Shown here piece by piece: positions 26,706 to 33,408 of a stretch of DNA of 46,920 bases. The position numbers and the translations under genes were made by a program. Every line of letters starts with the position of its first letter. The stretch's first letter is position 1. The DNA comes from a virus. Below the pieces are notes generated by a model that saw only the letters and a list, made by a program, of their open reading frames with translations, was not told the DNA's origin and did not search any database. The stretch covers positions 1 through 46,920 of the IMG/VR virus record IMGVR_UViG_3300037840_000099, one strand, 5' to 3'.

Positions 26706-27046
26706 AGAGTCTCCATTGCTCTGGCGTTATTGTCCAGCACTTCTGCCTTGTGAGTTGCCGGACCTGCGCTGGCAGCCTCGGCCGCGGCACGCCGTCTGGC
26801 CACCGGAACATAGCGATTCCCCGATGGCGCAATCTTATCATCAGGCTTTTTGTCGAACGCAGACTGCGCTACCTTCGCCTTCAGCGCTGTCCTGAATTCA
26901 TACAACTCGCCCTCAAGATCATGGATGCGCTTCGATTGTTCCTCAATCATGCCGTGAAGGATCGTGAACTTGGCATCGATTATGTCGAATCCCAGCCAGC
27001 ACTTAATTCTGCCGCGCATATTCATTGAAGGCTTCTGCGTTTCCAT
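26702..27046 (-). CDS. Coiled-coil protein, 114 residues
   Basis: The ATG at 27046 lies inside the end of the terminase gene (25-base overlap). Residues about 22-60 form a heptad-like helix (IIDAKFTILHGMIEEQSKRI, HDLEGELYEFRTALKAKV) consistent with a coiled coil. The C-terminal half is basic and Ala-rich (VPVARRRAAAEAAS). No signal peptide. It might be a terminase or portal accessory protein; context is the only support. Confidence 0.55.
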   Translation of the reverse strand: METQKPSMNMRGRIKCWLGFDIIDAKFTILHGMIEEQSKRIHDLEGELYEFRTALKAKVAQSAFDKKPDDKIAPSGNRYVPVARRRAAAEAASAGPATHKAEVLDNNARAMETL

Positions 27047-28593
27047 CTGACAGGATTCCTCCCTCGACTAGGATGAGACTGCCCCCACTGCTTCTCGAAC
27101 CGCATCGCTCTCAGCGCCAGCGCCGTATTGTCAGGCGCATCTGCTAGCACTCGCTGCAATTGTACGCTTTTGGGTACTTCGGCCGGCTTGCCGAAGATGG
27201 CGTAGAGACCATATCCTGCGCCCTGGAGCGGATCATCACCCAGGAACTCGGCAATCTTCTCTACATCAAGCTCATCGCGCGGCGCCCGCGGTATCACCTC
27301 GATCAGGTGCCCGCACTTGGCTGAGATGCGCCATGCCGGAAGCTCGATCGGTCCGTGCTCATCCTCGCCCACCAGGATCCGCTTCACCATCAGCTGATAC
27401 ATCAATTGCTCTCTGCCCAGCTTGTCGCGAGTAGATGCATGTGGCATGGGCAGGCCCGACGCACGAAGGACAGGTGACATTCTCACGGCAACTGAGTTGG
27501 GATTTGACCCGTAACTCTTCGTTGCATTGGAAGAGAACGCATCGTGGGAGAAAGCAAAATTCTCGAATTGCTGCCTCGCTTCCATCTCCGGCCTGCACCA
27601 TTCAATAATCTCCTCTGCCAAGTCCTCTGGCGGTTTGTGCTTCAGGCACAACTCATCATACGTCCACAGGATCTCATCATCATCCATCGCATGCTTGTAG
27701 AGTGCCGTCCAGTGCTCAAATCCCCAGTCGCCGGACAACCAGCGCCTATGCCAGTGTTCTAATCGATCTTCTCCGGGCTGATAGACGTGCACTGCCTCAT
27801 CCCACGCAGAAGCGAAGTATCCGCCCGCTACACCCCACTTGCCATATTTAAGAGCATCTCTGATCTCTGCCGGGTAAGAATCTAGTTGAGCTATGAACCG
27901 TGGATCGTTGGCATATATAGGGTTATCTAAATATGTGGCTGGGAAATAAGGATAATCGCTAGCCTTAAACTGCGCTTTCTGCTGCTCATCCATTTCATCG
28001 CAAGGTCTATGCTTGACGAACACCTGATGCACCCAATGAGCGCCTATGCCGATAGGGTTGCCGGACCCATACTTCCGAGTCTGACGGCTGACTGCGCATC
28101 GGTTCCAAGCTGATGTCGCAGCCCACTGCTGGTAGGTGAACTCGCACAGTTCGTCATAGTAGATTTGCAGCCATTGACCTTGGAAGTCCCATGCATCGGA
28201 GTCGTACTGCATGGCACCAAACTGAAGACGGCTGCCATTAGTCCACTCTATGAACGCTTTGCCCGGCGTCTCCGGGAAACGCTTGTAGAGGGAAGATGGG
28301 AACAGTTCGCGCGCCCTTGTGAGTACCGTTTTCTCCAGCTTTGGGTATGTACGCCGTAAAGCGAGACACTGCACCTGCGGGCCGTCTTTAGCGGTAAACT
28401 CATTACCTGCGACAAACAGTTCCATAAGGGCGGCCGTCGTCTTACCCGGACCAGCAGCGCCGCCCATGAACCCATAAGGGGACGGCGAACCATGAAAGTT
28501 GCTTTGGAAATGGTAAGGCTCATAACAGATTCCCCCATATTTAGACAGATCGACCATGAACCGGCCGGCACCAGATGCTGGATCAATCGGCAT
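27022..28593 (-). CDS. terL: Terminase large subunit, 523 residues
   Basis: The start at 28593 overlaps the preceding stop as TGATG; upstream in-frame codons lie in the previous gene. The ATPase domain shows Walker A GGAAGPGKT (44-52) and Walker B LQIYYDE (142-148) with the catalytic Glu. An arginine-containing LRRTYPKLEKTV helix follows Walker A, as in terminases. The nuclease half contains SGDWGFEHW (about 287-295) and FSHDAFSS, acidic motifs expected of an RNase H-like nuclease. Together with the small subunit at 29326 it cuts and pumps DNA into proheads. The length is normal for the family. Confidence 0.93.
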   Translation of the reverse strand: MPIDPASGAGRFMVDLSKYGGICYEPYHFQSNFHGSPSPYGFMGGAAGPGKTTAALMELFVAGNEFTAKDGPQVQCLALRRTYPKLEKTVLTRARELFPSSLYKRFPETPGKAFIEWTNGSRLQFGAMQYDSDAWDFQGQWLQIYYDELCEFTYQQWAATSAWNRCAVSRQTRKYGSGNPIGIGAHWVHQVFVKHRPCDEMDEQQKAQFKASDYPYFPATYLDNPIYANDPRFIAQLDSYPAEIRDALKYGKWGVAGGYFASAWDEAVHVYQPGEDRLEHWHRRWLSGDWGFEHWTALYKHAMDDDEILWTYDELCLKHKPPEDLAEEIIEWCRPEMEARQQFENFAFSHDAFSSNATKSYGSNPNSVAVRMSPVLRASGLPMPHASTRDKLGREQLMYQLMVKRILVGEDEHGPIELPAWRISAKCGHLIEVIPRAPRDELDVEKIAEFLGDDPLQGAGYGLYAIFGKPAEVPKSVQLQRVLADAPDNTALALRAMRFEKQWGQSHPSRGRNPVRWKRRSLQ

Positions 28594-28928
28594 CAGATCA
28601 CCGGTCCACGCTGATGCTTGATCTTGGGACCATGCTGGAGAAGTCGGCAGCCATACCACTCGCCAGATTCAGTGTCGTATTCCTTATAGGTGCACTGCGG
28701 TCGAGTCGAGGGCTCCGGTGGATCTTCTGCAGGCATGCCCAGGAATACTCCCGGAATATTCAGAGATCTGATGGGATTGGATGGCTTGATTGGTTCAGGT
28801 GCTCCGCTGTTCCATTTGCGACTATGGCAAGCCTTCGATGCGCAATGGGTTGGCATCCGTCCCTCTACATGGATCCAAACCCATCCACAAACATCACACT
28901 TCCAAGCTCGGCAGGTGATTTGACTCAT
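28593..28928 (-). CDS. Zinc-ribbon protein upstream of terL, 111 residues
   Basis: The start at 28928 gives a protein that opens directly with a zinc module: WKCDVCGWVWIHVEG then THCASKACHSRKWN, a CxxC...CxxxxC arrangement like small phage transcriptional regulators and ribbon proteins. The rest is Pro-rich and polar, with a Cys pair near the end. No ribosome site precedes the ATG; instead two near-identical 18-base repeats (28929-28969) fill that space. The stop overlaps the terL start. It could regulate its own or terminase expression, but this is inference. Confidence 0.6.
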   Translation of the reverse strand: MSQITCRAWKCDVCGWVWIHVEGRMPTHCASKACHSRKWNSGAPEPIKPSNPIRSLNIPGVFLGMPAEDPPEPSTRPQCTYKEYDTESGEWYGCRLLQHGPKIKHQRGPVI

Positions 28929-28969
28929 GTGTGCATTGTACACAAATGCCAGTGTGCGCTGTTCACAAA
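28929..28969 (-). repeat. Two direct 18-base repeats just upstream of the zinc-ribbon gene
   Basis: On the plus strand the copies read GTGTGCATTGTACACAAA (28929-28946) and GTGTGCGCTGTTCACAAA (28952-28969), with 14 of 18 positions the same and 23 bases between starts. Each has a dyad with outer GTGT/ACA-type halves, similar in plan to the TTGTG...CACAA sites at 30316 and 40040. They lie exactly where a ribosome site or operator for the 28928 start would be. Confidence 0.5.
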
Positions 28970-28987
28970 CCATGTGAGCTATGTGCA

Positions 28988-29329
28988 CTATCGGCAGAAG
29001 CTGATCTCGCCTGAACCTGGATCCGATGCCGGCAGGACCGCCACAAATGGAGCTGTAGTCGAGAAACTCACAGCCTGCGTAGCGGGGCATACAACGCCCT
29101 GCAAAGGCTCAAAGTCAGCAGCCACGAAGTCGCGCGCCACCTTAACTGTAAGGCTCACAGCAGACTTGTTGATCACCGTCATATTGATAGGAGCGCCAGC
29201 AAGCGAGGCGGCAGGAGCCACAGCCTGGCTCAGGTTGGCGCCTGTTAAGTTGGTGGAGCTATTGATGATAACCACATCGCCTGGATACATGCTGGTACAT
29301 GGCTGCGTTGTCGAGAATTGCCCCATCAT
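28988..29329 (-). CDS. Small beta-rich putative head protein, 113 residues
   Basis: The start at 29329 (ATGATG, with GGAGGA before it) overlaps the terminase small-subunit stop. The sequence is uncharged and beta-rich (YPGDVVIINSSTNLTGANL, INMTVINKSAVSLTVKVARD, FSTTAPFVAVLPASDPG). This composition fits a capsid decoration or head-completion protein. It has no signal peptide or membrane segment. No family was recognised. Confidence 0.55.
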   Translation of the reverse strand: MMGQFSTTQPCTSMYPGDVVIINSSTNLTGANLSQAVAPAASLAGAPINMTVINKSAVSLTVKVARDFVAADFEPLQGVVCPATQAVSFSTTAPFVAVLPASDPGSGEISFCR

Positions 29330-29721
29330 TCCTCCTCTTTCGGCGGCCGCGGTATTGTGCTGACGATCTGGATCGCTCCGCCGCCATCGCCAGTATGCTG
29401 CATCTTGTCGCCATATGTCTTAGGTGCCAGCTTGCATGCTGCCCACTTCAGCCAATCAAGCTGAACTCGTGCAATTTGAGCACCTTCGCCGTCTGTGATG
29501 GTCATGGCAATATCGTTCCCGCGCTCGAAAAACACCTCGGCCCGCTCGGTTATCGCGCGCGCGTATTGGGCATCAAATTCGGGGTGTAAAGAACGCCACG
29601 ACCTGATGGTTGACTGCACAAGTCCATGTTTTCTAGCGGCTTCGCTCATAGAATCGCCTGCACATATCAGTTCACAAATGGCTTCCCCGATTGCTGGCGT
29701 ATATGTGGAGGTGCGTCCCAT
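29326..29721 (-). CDS. terS: Terminase small subunit, 131 residues
   Basis: Residues 6-50 (YTPAIGEAICELICAGDSMS then EAARKHGLVQSTIRSWRSLH) are a helix-turn-helix typical of terminase small subunits that bind the packaging site. The rest is an oligomerisation helix (DAQYARAITERAEVFFERGN) and a region ARVQLDWLKWAACKLAPKTYG that is a hallmark of this family (usually followed by GDK, as here). It is the first gene of the late operon. No ribosome site precedes the ATG, and a sigma70-like -10 lies 9 bases away, suggesting a leaderless message. Confidence 0.85.
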   Translation of the reverse strand: MGRTSTYTPAIGEAICELICAGDSMSEAARKHGLVQSTIRSWRSLHPEFDAQYARAITERAEVFFERGNDIAMTITDGEGAQIARVQLDWLKWAACKLAPKTYGDKMQHTGDGGGAIQIVSTIPRPPKEEE

Positions 29722-29723
29722 GT

Positions 29724-29759
29724 TGTAAGCAGTTTAGCACTTGCGTATATTCAGGTCAT
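29724..29759 (-). promoter_or_regulatory. Candidate late-operon promoter before terS
   Basis: On the minus strand ATGACC (29759-29754) and TAAACT (29736-29731) are separated by 17 bases, each matching 4 of 6 sigma70 consensus bases. Transcription would start a few bases before the terS ATG at 29721. It overlaps the plus-strand promoter candidate of the 43-residue gene, so the two may be coregulated. Confidence 0.4.
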
Positions 29760-29770
29760 TGCGTTATGCT
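29741..29770 (+). promoter_or_regulatory. Candidate promoter before the 43-residue gene
   Basis: TTGCGT (29741-29746) and TATGCT (29765-29770) are 18 bases apart. The -10 lies 8 bases before the ATG at 29779, which has no ribosome site, again suggesting a leaderless message. The half-site TGCGTTA is shared with the promoter at 29912. Confidence 0.4.
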
Positions 29771-29778
29771 TATGCATT

Positions 29779-29910
29779 ATGAGAACACGCCACACTCATT
29801 GCGTACATGGGCATAAGCTGACTGATGTCGGGCGGCGTCAAGTATGCTCTACCTGCAATAAGCTTGCACAGCAACGGTTTAGAGACGCTCGAAAAAAGGT
29901 TAATAAATAG
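29779..29910 (+). CDS. Small Cys/His zinc-knuckle protein, 43 residues
   Basis: The ATG at 29779 is the first in a stretch reading CVHGHKLTDVGRRQVCSTC then a basic helix (NKLAQQRFRDARKKVNK). The C-x-x-G-H...CxxC pattern plus basic helix is the small zinc module that often forms the N-terminus of phage HNH proteins, here standing alone without a nuclease domain. It could be a remnant of a homing endonuclease or a small DNA-binding regulator. It lies between divergent operons. Confidence 0.5.
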   Translation: MRTRHTHCVHGHKLTDVGRRQVCSTCNKLAQQRFRDARKKVNK

Positions 29911-29911
29911 C

Positions 29912-29940
29912 TTGACAGCGTAATGCACATGCGTTACTCT
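29912..29940 (+). promoter_or_regulatory. Sigma70-type early promoter with internal dyad
   Basis: A perfect -35 TTGACA (29912-29917) and a -10-like TACTCT (29935-29940) are separated by 17 bases. The spacer contains the imperfect inverted repeat GTAATGCACATGCGTTAC (29920-29937), which could be an operator. It is the best promoter in the window and drives the plus-strand early operon starting at 29966. Confidence 0.65.
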
Positions 29941-29965
29941 GTATTTGCAAGTGAGGAGAAACCAA

Positions 29966-30148
29966 ATGGCTAAGACCTACGAGCAGAAGATGGCAGCCTA
30001 CAAGAACCAGATGCGCAACATGGCTGCTCTCGAAGTCTTGAACGTCAAATTCCAGATCAACTCTGAAAATGCTGATGCCGCTGGCCACTTCGCTCAACGT
30101 GCTGCCCGCTGGATCTTCACAGCTTACCCGGAACTTCGTGAGGCATGA
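29966..30148 (+). CDS. Small early protein, 60 residues
   Basis: GAGGAGA lies 7 bases before the ATG at 29966. The protein is a charged helical protein (KTYEQKMAAYKNQMRNMAAL) followed by VKFQINSENADAAGHFAQRA. It is the first gene behind the strong promoter, so it is likely expressed very early and could act on host functions. It has no signal peptide or metal motif. No family was recognised. Confidence 0.6.
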   Translation: MAKTYEQKMAAYKNQMRNMAALEVLNVKFQINSENADAAGHFAQRAARWIFTAYPELREA

Positions 30149-30149
30149 A

Positions 30150-30314
30150 ATGGAACGTCTTTTACGCGCTGCAATCAAGTTAGCAATGGACGCGCAATAT
30201 TCCGACGAGGCGATAGTCAAACTTCTTCACAAGCTGGAGATCGAGGTTCGACGCAAGATATTCATCTTCGAATCCCTTAAGAGGGATTCACTTTTTCAGG
30301 GGAAAGAATGGTAG
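30150..30314 (+). CDS. Small early protein, 54 residues
   Basis: The ATG at 30150 comes one base after the preceding stop, with GTGAGG upstream. It is helical and charged (LLRAAIKLAMDAQYSDEAIV then KLLHKLEIEVRRKIFIF). Second gene of the early operon. No family was recognised. Confidence 0.5.
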   Translation: MERLLRAAIKLAMDAQYSDEAIVKLLHKLEIEVRRKIFIFESLKRDSLFQGKEW

Positions 30315-30315
30315 G

Positions 30316-30333
30316 TTGTGCAATATCACACTA
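30316..30333. promoter_or_regulatory. Operator-like palindrome, copy 1
   Basis: TTGTGCAATATCACACTA lies between the 54- and 171-residue early genes. It matches the palindrome at 40040-40057 in 13 of 18 bases and has the same TGTG...CACA dyad around an ATAT centre. It lies 23 bases before a start codon. It may be a repressor or activator site. Confidence 0.45.
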
Positions 30334-30355
30334 ACCAGAAATAGGAGAGCACAGC

Positions 30356-30871
30356 ATGAAAAACGTTACATTCTCCAACGGACTCCGCATGCTCCTGACC
30401 ATTGCTCTTCTCGCCTCCATCGCGCCTCTGCCCGAAGCGCCAGTCGACCAGATCGCCGATTTTAGCTCAAGTTTAGCACCTATGTCTATTGAATTCATCA
30501 ATATGCGGCAGTCGACCACTCATCGCAGTTTCATAGTGCGCGCATTTGGAGACAAGACTGGACTAGAACTCTTCTCTGATGACGTCACTCTGCGCATGTT
30601 AGATTCCGCCTCCACCCTCCGCGCTGATGCCTGCACGTGCAATCACGAGAACGTTCTGCCTGCTTATCTCTCATACCATGCGCCCGCCATGTATAGCTAC
30701 TCGGCCGGCATAGTCGGCTTCGACTGGCTTCTGGCGCATGAACTGAAGCAGCATGGCCACAGCAAGCTCGCCCGGCTGCCATACATGATTGACATTGGCA
30801 TCGAGGCTCCTAGCCTGCACAACTTTGCGCTGCCTGCACACACTGTCACCATGCGGAGGATGCCCAAATGA
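30356..30871 (+). CDS. Early protein with N-terminal hydrophobic signal, 171 residues
   Basis: GGAGAGCACAGC precedes the ATG. The first 29 residues look like a signal peptide or membrane anchor (MKNVTFSNGLRMLLTIALLA core, APLPEAP following). The remaining protein has a mixed fold with RSFIVRAFGDKTGLEL and a C-terminal half with several His (ELKQHGHSKLARLPYMIDIG). An exported or anchored early protein could alter the host envelope, for example superinfection exclusion, but no family was recognised. Confidence 0.6.
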   Translation: MKNVTFSNGLRMLLTIALLASIAPLPEAPVDQIADFSSSLAPMSIEFINMRQSTTHRSFIVRAFGDKTGLELFSDDVTLRMLDSASTLRADACTCNHENVLPAYLSYHAPAMYSYSAGIVGFDWLLAHELKQHGHSKLARLPYMIDIGIEAPSLHNFALPAHTVTMRRMPK

Positions 30872-31161
30872 CAGAAACGCAACGCATTACCAATGAAGTC
30901 TTCGACCGGTACAGGTTCTTCGACCAGTCGCATCAGCAACCCCATGGCCAGAAATGCGGATGCGATCTCTGTCAGCTTTACCGACGCTCCTACGCTGATT
31001 CCAATGGCAATATCACCAGTGGAATCGACATACCAGGACAGCCGCTCTCCATCGAAGAATCCGGCCTAGGATGCGCACGCGCAACCATCATCACTCTCGG
31101 CATTGAAGCACTGCTGGGAATCATCTTGCTGATCGGTCTCTACCTGTGGAGGGCCTTATGA
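30868..31161 (+). CDS. Early membrane protein, 97 residues
   Basis: The start overlaps the previous stop as ATGA. A Cys-containing motif KCGCDLCQLY (about residues 29-38) precedes a polar loop and a single C-terminal transmembrane segment (TIITLGIEALLGIILLIGLY). Tail-anchored topology with a cytoplasmic metal-binding motif is possible. Function unknown. Confidence 0.6.
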   Translation: MTETQRITNEVFDRYRFFDQSHQQPHGQKCGCDLCQLYRRSYADSNGNITSGIDIPGQPLSIEESGLGCARATIITLGIEALLGIILLIGLYLWRAL

Positions 31162-31415
31162 GTAATGTGTCCCAAAGTACTCTTGCAGTCCTCAGCGCAG
31201 AGATGGACCATCTTCGCAAGGAGCTAGCTGCCATGGCTTCAAGCGAGTTCGAGAAGTATATGTATGCCATCTACCACAGCGTTGAAGCGGCCGACTATAA
31301 CGCTAAGTCTCATGGACGCACCAACTGGAACACGTTTGACCGCGTCATCGCTGAGAATGAAATGATTGTCCTCTGGCCTAGAAAAGATCAACCTGCCCCA
31401 CTTCAACTCCGCTAG
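31158..31415 (+). CDS. Early protein, 85 residues
   Basis: The start overlaps the previous stop as ATGA. The N-terminus is a helix with coiled-coil character (TLAVLSAEMDHLRKELAAMA), then a polar region (YHSVEAADYNAKSHGRTNWN) and FDRVIAENEMIVLWPRKDQP. It is the last gene of the first plus-strand operon. No family was recognised. Confidence 0.55.
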   Translation: MSNVSQSTLAVLSAEMDHLRKELAAMASSEFEKYMYAIYHSVEAADYNAKSHGRTNWNTFDRVIAENEMIVLWPRKDQPAPLQLR

Positions 31416-31430
31416 CGACCTCGCCTCACC

Positions 31431-31460
31431 GCCGGCTCATTTTGGGAAGAATGGGCCGGT
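31431..31460. terminator. Hairpin between convergent operons
   Basis: CCGGCTCATT (31432-31441) pairs with AATGGGCCGG (31450-31459) as a 10-base stem with one G-T pair and an 8-base loop. It lies 16 bases after the plus-strand operon and 130 bases after the converging minus-strand operon. There is no T-run on either side, so Rho-independent termination is uncertain. A second smaller dyad, GCATAC-AACC-GTATGC, lies at 31513-31528. Confidence 0.4.
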
Positions 31461-31591
31461 CCCGCCTTAATAAATACCCTGTCAGAACGCAAAACAGACC
31501 CTGCCTTATCGCATACAACCGTATGCAATACCAGCACCACATTCGCCTTGGACTGGACCGCCATGACACATTGGATGTAATTTTAGCGTAT

Positions 31592-31861
31592 TTATCGCTT
31601 TGAAGGAACAGGCTTACCGCCTGCATGGGCGAGCATGTGACACTCCGCCGTCATGGTCCGGACGTTATCGAGCGTATCCGAACCACCTGCTCCGCGGCTC
31701 TGGATATGCGCCATGTGCCCTGTATCCCACGACACGCCCCGTTCGCAGCCGCAGGTACACTTCCACCCGTCCCGGATAAAACAATCGCGCCTCAGGCGTT
31801 CTAGGGCCTTTCCCTTGAGCCTGATTCTGCCTAGCTTGCCCGGTATGCCAGAACGGATCAT
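31592..31861 (-). CDS. HNH nuclease, 89 residues
   Basis: The ATG at 31861 overlaps the previous stop as ATGA; upstream in-frame codons belong to the previous gene. A basic helix (LKGKALERLRRDCFIRDGW) precedes the nuclease: C35-T-C37, GHMAHIQSRGAGG (H49, H52), DTLDNVRTMTAECHMLAH (N66, C74, H75, H79). This is the classic HNH layout with zinc-binding Cys. It could be a homing endonuclease or a packaging-associated HNH; its position at the end of an early operon, far from terL, favours the former. Confidence 0.8.
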   Translation of the reverse strand: MIRSGIPGKLGRIRLKGKALERLRRDCFIRDGWKCTCGCERGVSWDTGHMAHIQSRGAGGSDTLDNVRTMTAECHMLAHAGGKPVPSKR

Positions 31862-32037
31862 AGTTCGCAGTCTGGACAAGGCATCTCGCCGTTGTTGAGG
31901 CAGGCGCAGAGATCGCCGCCGCACTCGCAAGGGATGTTGCAGGTGAAACAGTATTCGCGCTCATCCCCATCATCATCGCACTGGCAGGGATAGCATTCGC
32001 ATTCGTCGCAAATTTCCAGTATGAAATCGTCCATCAT
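31858..32037 (-). CDS. Cysteine-rich acidic small protein, 59 residues
   Basis: The ATG at 32037 overlaps the previous stop as ATGA. It holds 13 Cys in 59 residues, in clusters CDECECYPCQC, CFTCNIPCEC, LCAC and CPDCEL, with an acidic linker (DDDGDERE). Such density suggests binding of one or more metal ions or an iron-sulfur cluster rather than disulfides, since there is no signal peptide. It lies downstream of a radical SAM gene and a cytosine methyltransferase gene, so a role in the same process is conceivable but unproven. Confidence 0.65.
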   Translation of the reverse strand: MMDDFILEICDECECYPCQCDDDGDEREYCFTCNIPCECGGDLCACLNNGEMPCPDCEL

Positions 32038-32204
32038 CTGCTCACTCCCAAGATCAATCTCCGTGCTGCATCCGACTGGCAGGCCCCCAATTGCTTCAGT
32101 ATCGCTACCGTAAGCTTGTTCGACCGCGCTGTGGCCCACGTCAGGCCGAATCTAAGACGGTATGCCTCCCGTAAGGGATCTTCCATATGACGGCCAGCTT
32201 TCAT
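32034..32204 (-). CDS. Unrecognised basic protein, 56 residues
   Basis: The ATG at 32204 overlaps the methyltransferase stop as ATGA, with GGGG six bases upstream; a longer in-frame start at 32270 would lie inside that gene. The protein is basic and helical (MEDPLREAYRLRFGLTWATA then AILKQLGACQSDAARRLILG). It is perhaps a small DNA-binding protein. No family was recognised. Confidence 0.5.
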   Translation of the reverse strand: MKAGRHMEDPLREAYRLRFGLTWATARSNKLTVAILKQLGACQSDAARRLILGVSR

Positions 32205-32818
32205 GCTGTACCCCATTGCTCGGCCATTGCGTCTGCGATTACCTGGTATGTAATGCTTCTTCTTTTCCATCGTTCAGGAAAAGGAGATTCCTTCCACACT
32301 CGGCCATCACGTCCTTCTACAATATCCGTTGCAAGAAGCGGCGGAAGGTTTTTAAGCCATAGCAGGGTCGTCTTTACTTCTCCATGGCCAAACTCCCACG
32401 GCTGGATGACCTGCTGGGCCGGTGGGAGATTAACGTGGCTTATAGGGCGAGGATTCTCTATTGCGATTCTAGGAACAGATGCACTCAATAATTGCAGAAA
32501 GAATTCCGCCGCCTCTATGGCAGCTCTACGCCTCGGCGCCCCCTTCAAAGGCAACTCTGCGGAATCAGCCTTGTTTACCCAATGCCAGCCGGAGCGGGCC
32601 ATATACGTGCAGGGGGGATGTGCAATCATCAAATCCCAAGCCGGCTTTTGCCCTGCCCCTATATAGCTATTGCTGAGAAGTGTCAATACATCGCCTTGGA
32701 AGTGATGCCGAGAGCCATCAAGAGCAGGGAGAAGATCGCAACTCCAAGCATCGTGCCCGCGGCGACGGAATGCTTCACGAACCACGCCAGAGAATTCGCA
32801 TGCAATCAGGACTTTCAT
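32201..32818 (-). CDS. DNA cytosine-5 methyltransferase-like protein, 205 residues
   Basis: The start overlaps the previous stop as ATGA. The SAM-binding part is ACEFSGVVREAFRRRGHDAW then SCDLLP (residues 6-31). The catalytic loop is HPPCTYMARSG (67-77) with nucleophile Cys70, and the ENP motif (121-123) replaces the common ENV. This compact form is typical of phage-encoded C5 methyltransferases. It lacks an obvious large target-recognition domain. It may protect phage DNA from host restriction, or prepare cytosine for further change, given the adjacent radical SAM gene. Confidence 0.85.
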   Translation of the reverse strand: MKVLIACEFSGVVREAFRRRGHDAWSCDLLPALDGSRHHFQGDVLTLLSNSYIGAGQKPAWDLMIAHPPCTYMARSGWHWVNKADSAELPLKGAPRRRAAIEAAEFFLQLLSASVPRIAIENPRPISHVNLPPAQQVIQPWEFGHGEVKTTLLWLKNLPPLLATDIVEGRDGRVWKESPFPERWKRRSITYQVIADAMAEQWGTA

Positions 32819-33408
32819 TGATTCTCCTGCAAGAAATCTATTGCCCAGCCCAGCAACTGCCCAGCCATGTCCTGTACATCAAGACGCTCTCCTACTATCC
32901 CCAATGCCTTCATAATGATAGCCGCATCGCCAGATGGATACTTCAACCGGAACGTCACCGTCGCCTCGATATGCTGGTGGTAATCATTGCTCACCTTGGC
33001 AGCGAATTCTGTCTCGCTCATCGTTTTGGCAGCTTCGATCACTTCCGGCTGGTTCCGCACTCCGGTCGATAGCTGCTTCATGGTCTGGAGATTCACCCGC
33101 GGTATCTGGAGCAAGTCCGCCAGTGGCATCTCCCGTAGCTCCTTCACCGTCCGCATGGCATCCCGGCAGTATCCCCAAGACTTGGGGCAGATCGCTTTCA
33201 GACACACATCGAAGGACGGATATCCGAGGGGCTGCCAGAGAATACGCTCCTCGATCAGCAGGCATGCCACGCCGCGGGCCGCGAAGACTTGCTCTTCGAT
33301 GCCGTCTAGCGATGCCAGCAGGGATCGCAGGGACTCCGCATTCATCTCAGACCATCGAATGGCCTTCAGGTCGATCAGCGGTTCATGCGATATTGCACAA
33401 TCCCTCAT
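32815..33408 (-). CDS. Protein with HTH-like region, 197 residues
   Basis: The ATG at 33408 overlaps the radical SAM stop as ATGA; upstream codons belong to that gene. Residues about 55-80 (GYPSFDVCLKAICPKSWGYC then RDAMRTVKEL) follow the pattern of a small DNA-binding module found in phage and plasmid proteins. The C-terminal half carries HQHIEATVTFRLKYPSGDAA and a hydrophobic helix (MAGQLLGWAIDFLQENQ). It could be a DNA-binding or regulatory partner of the neighbouring enzymes. An operator-like sequence lies in its first ten codons (33386-33400). Confidence 0.6.
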   Translation of the reverse strand: MRDCAISHEPLIDLKAIRWSEMNAESLRSLLASLDGIEEQVFAARGVACLLIEERILWQPLGYPSFDVCLKAICPKSWGYCRDAMRTVKELREMPLADLLQIPRVNLQTMKQLSTGVRNQPEVIEAAKTMSETEFAAKVSNDYHQHIEATVTFRLKYPSGDAAIIMKALGIVGERLDVQDMAGQLLGWAIDFLQENQ

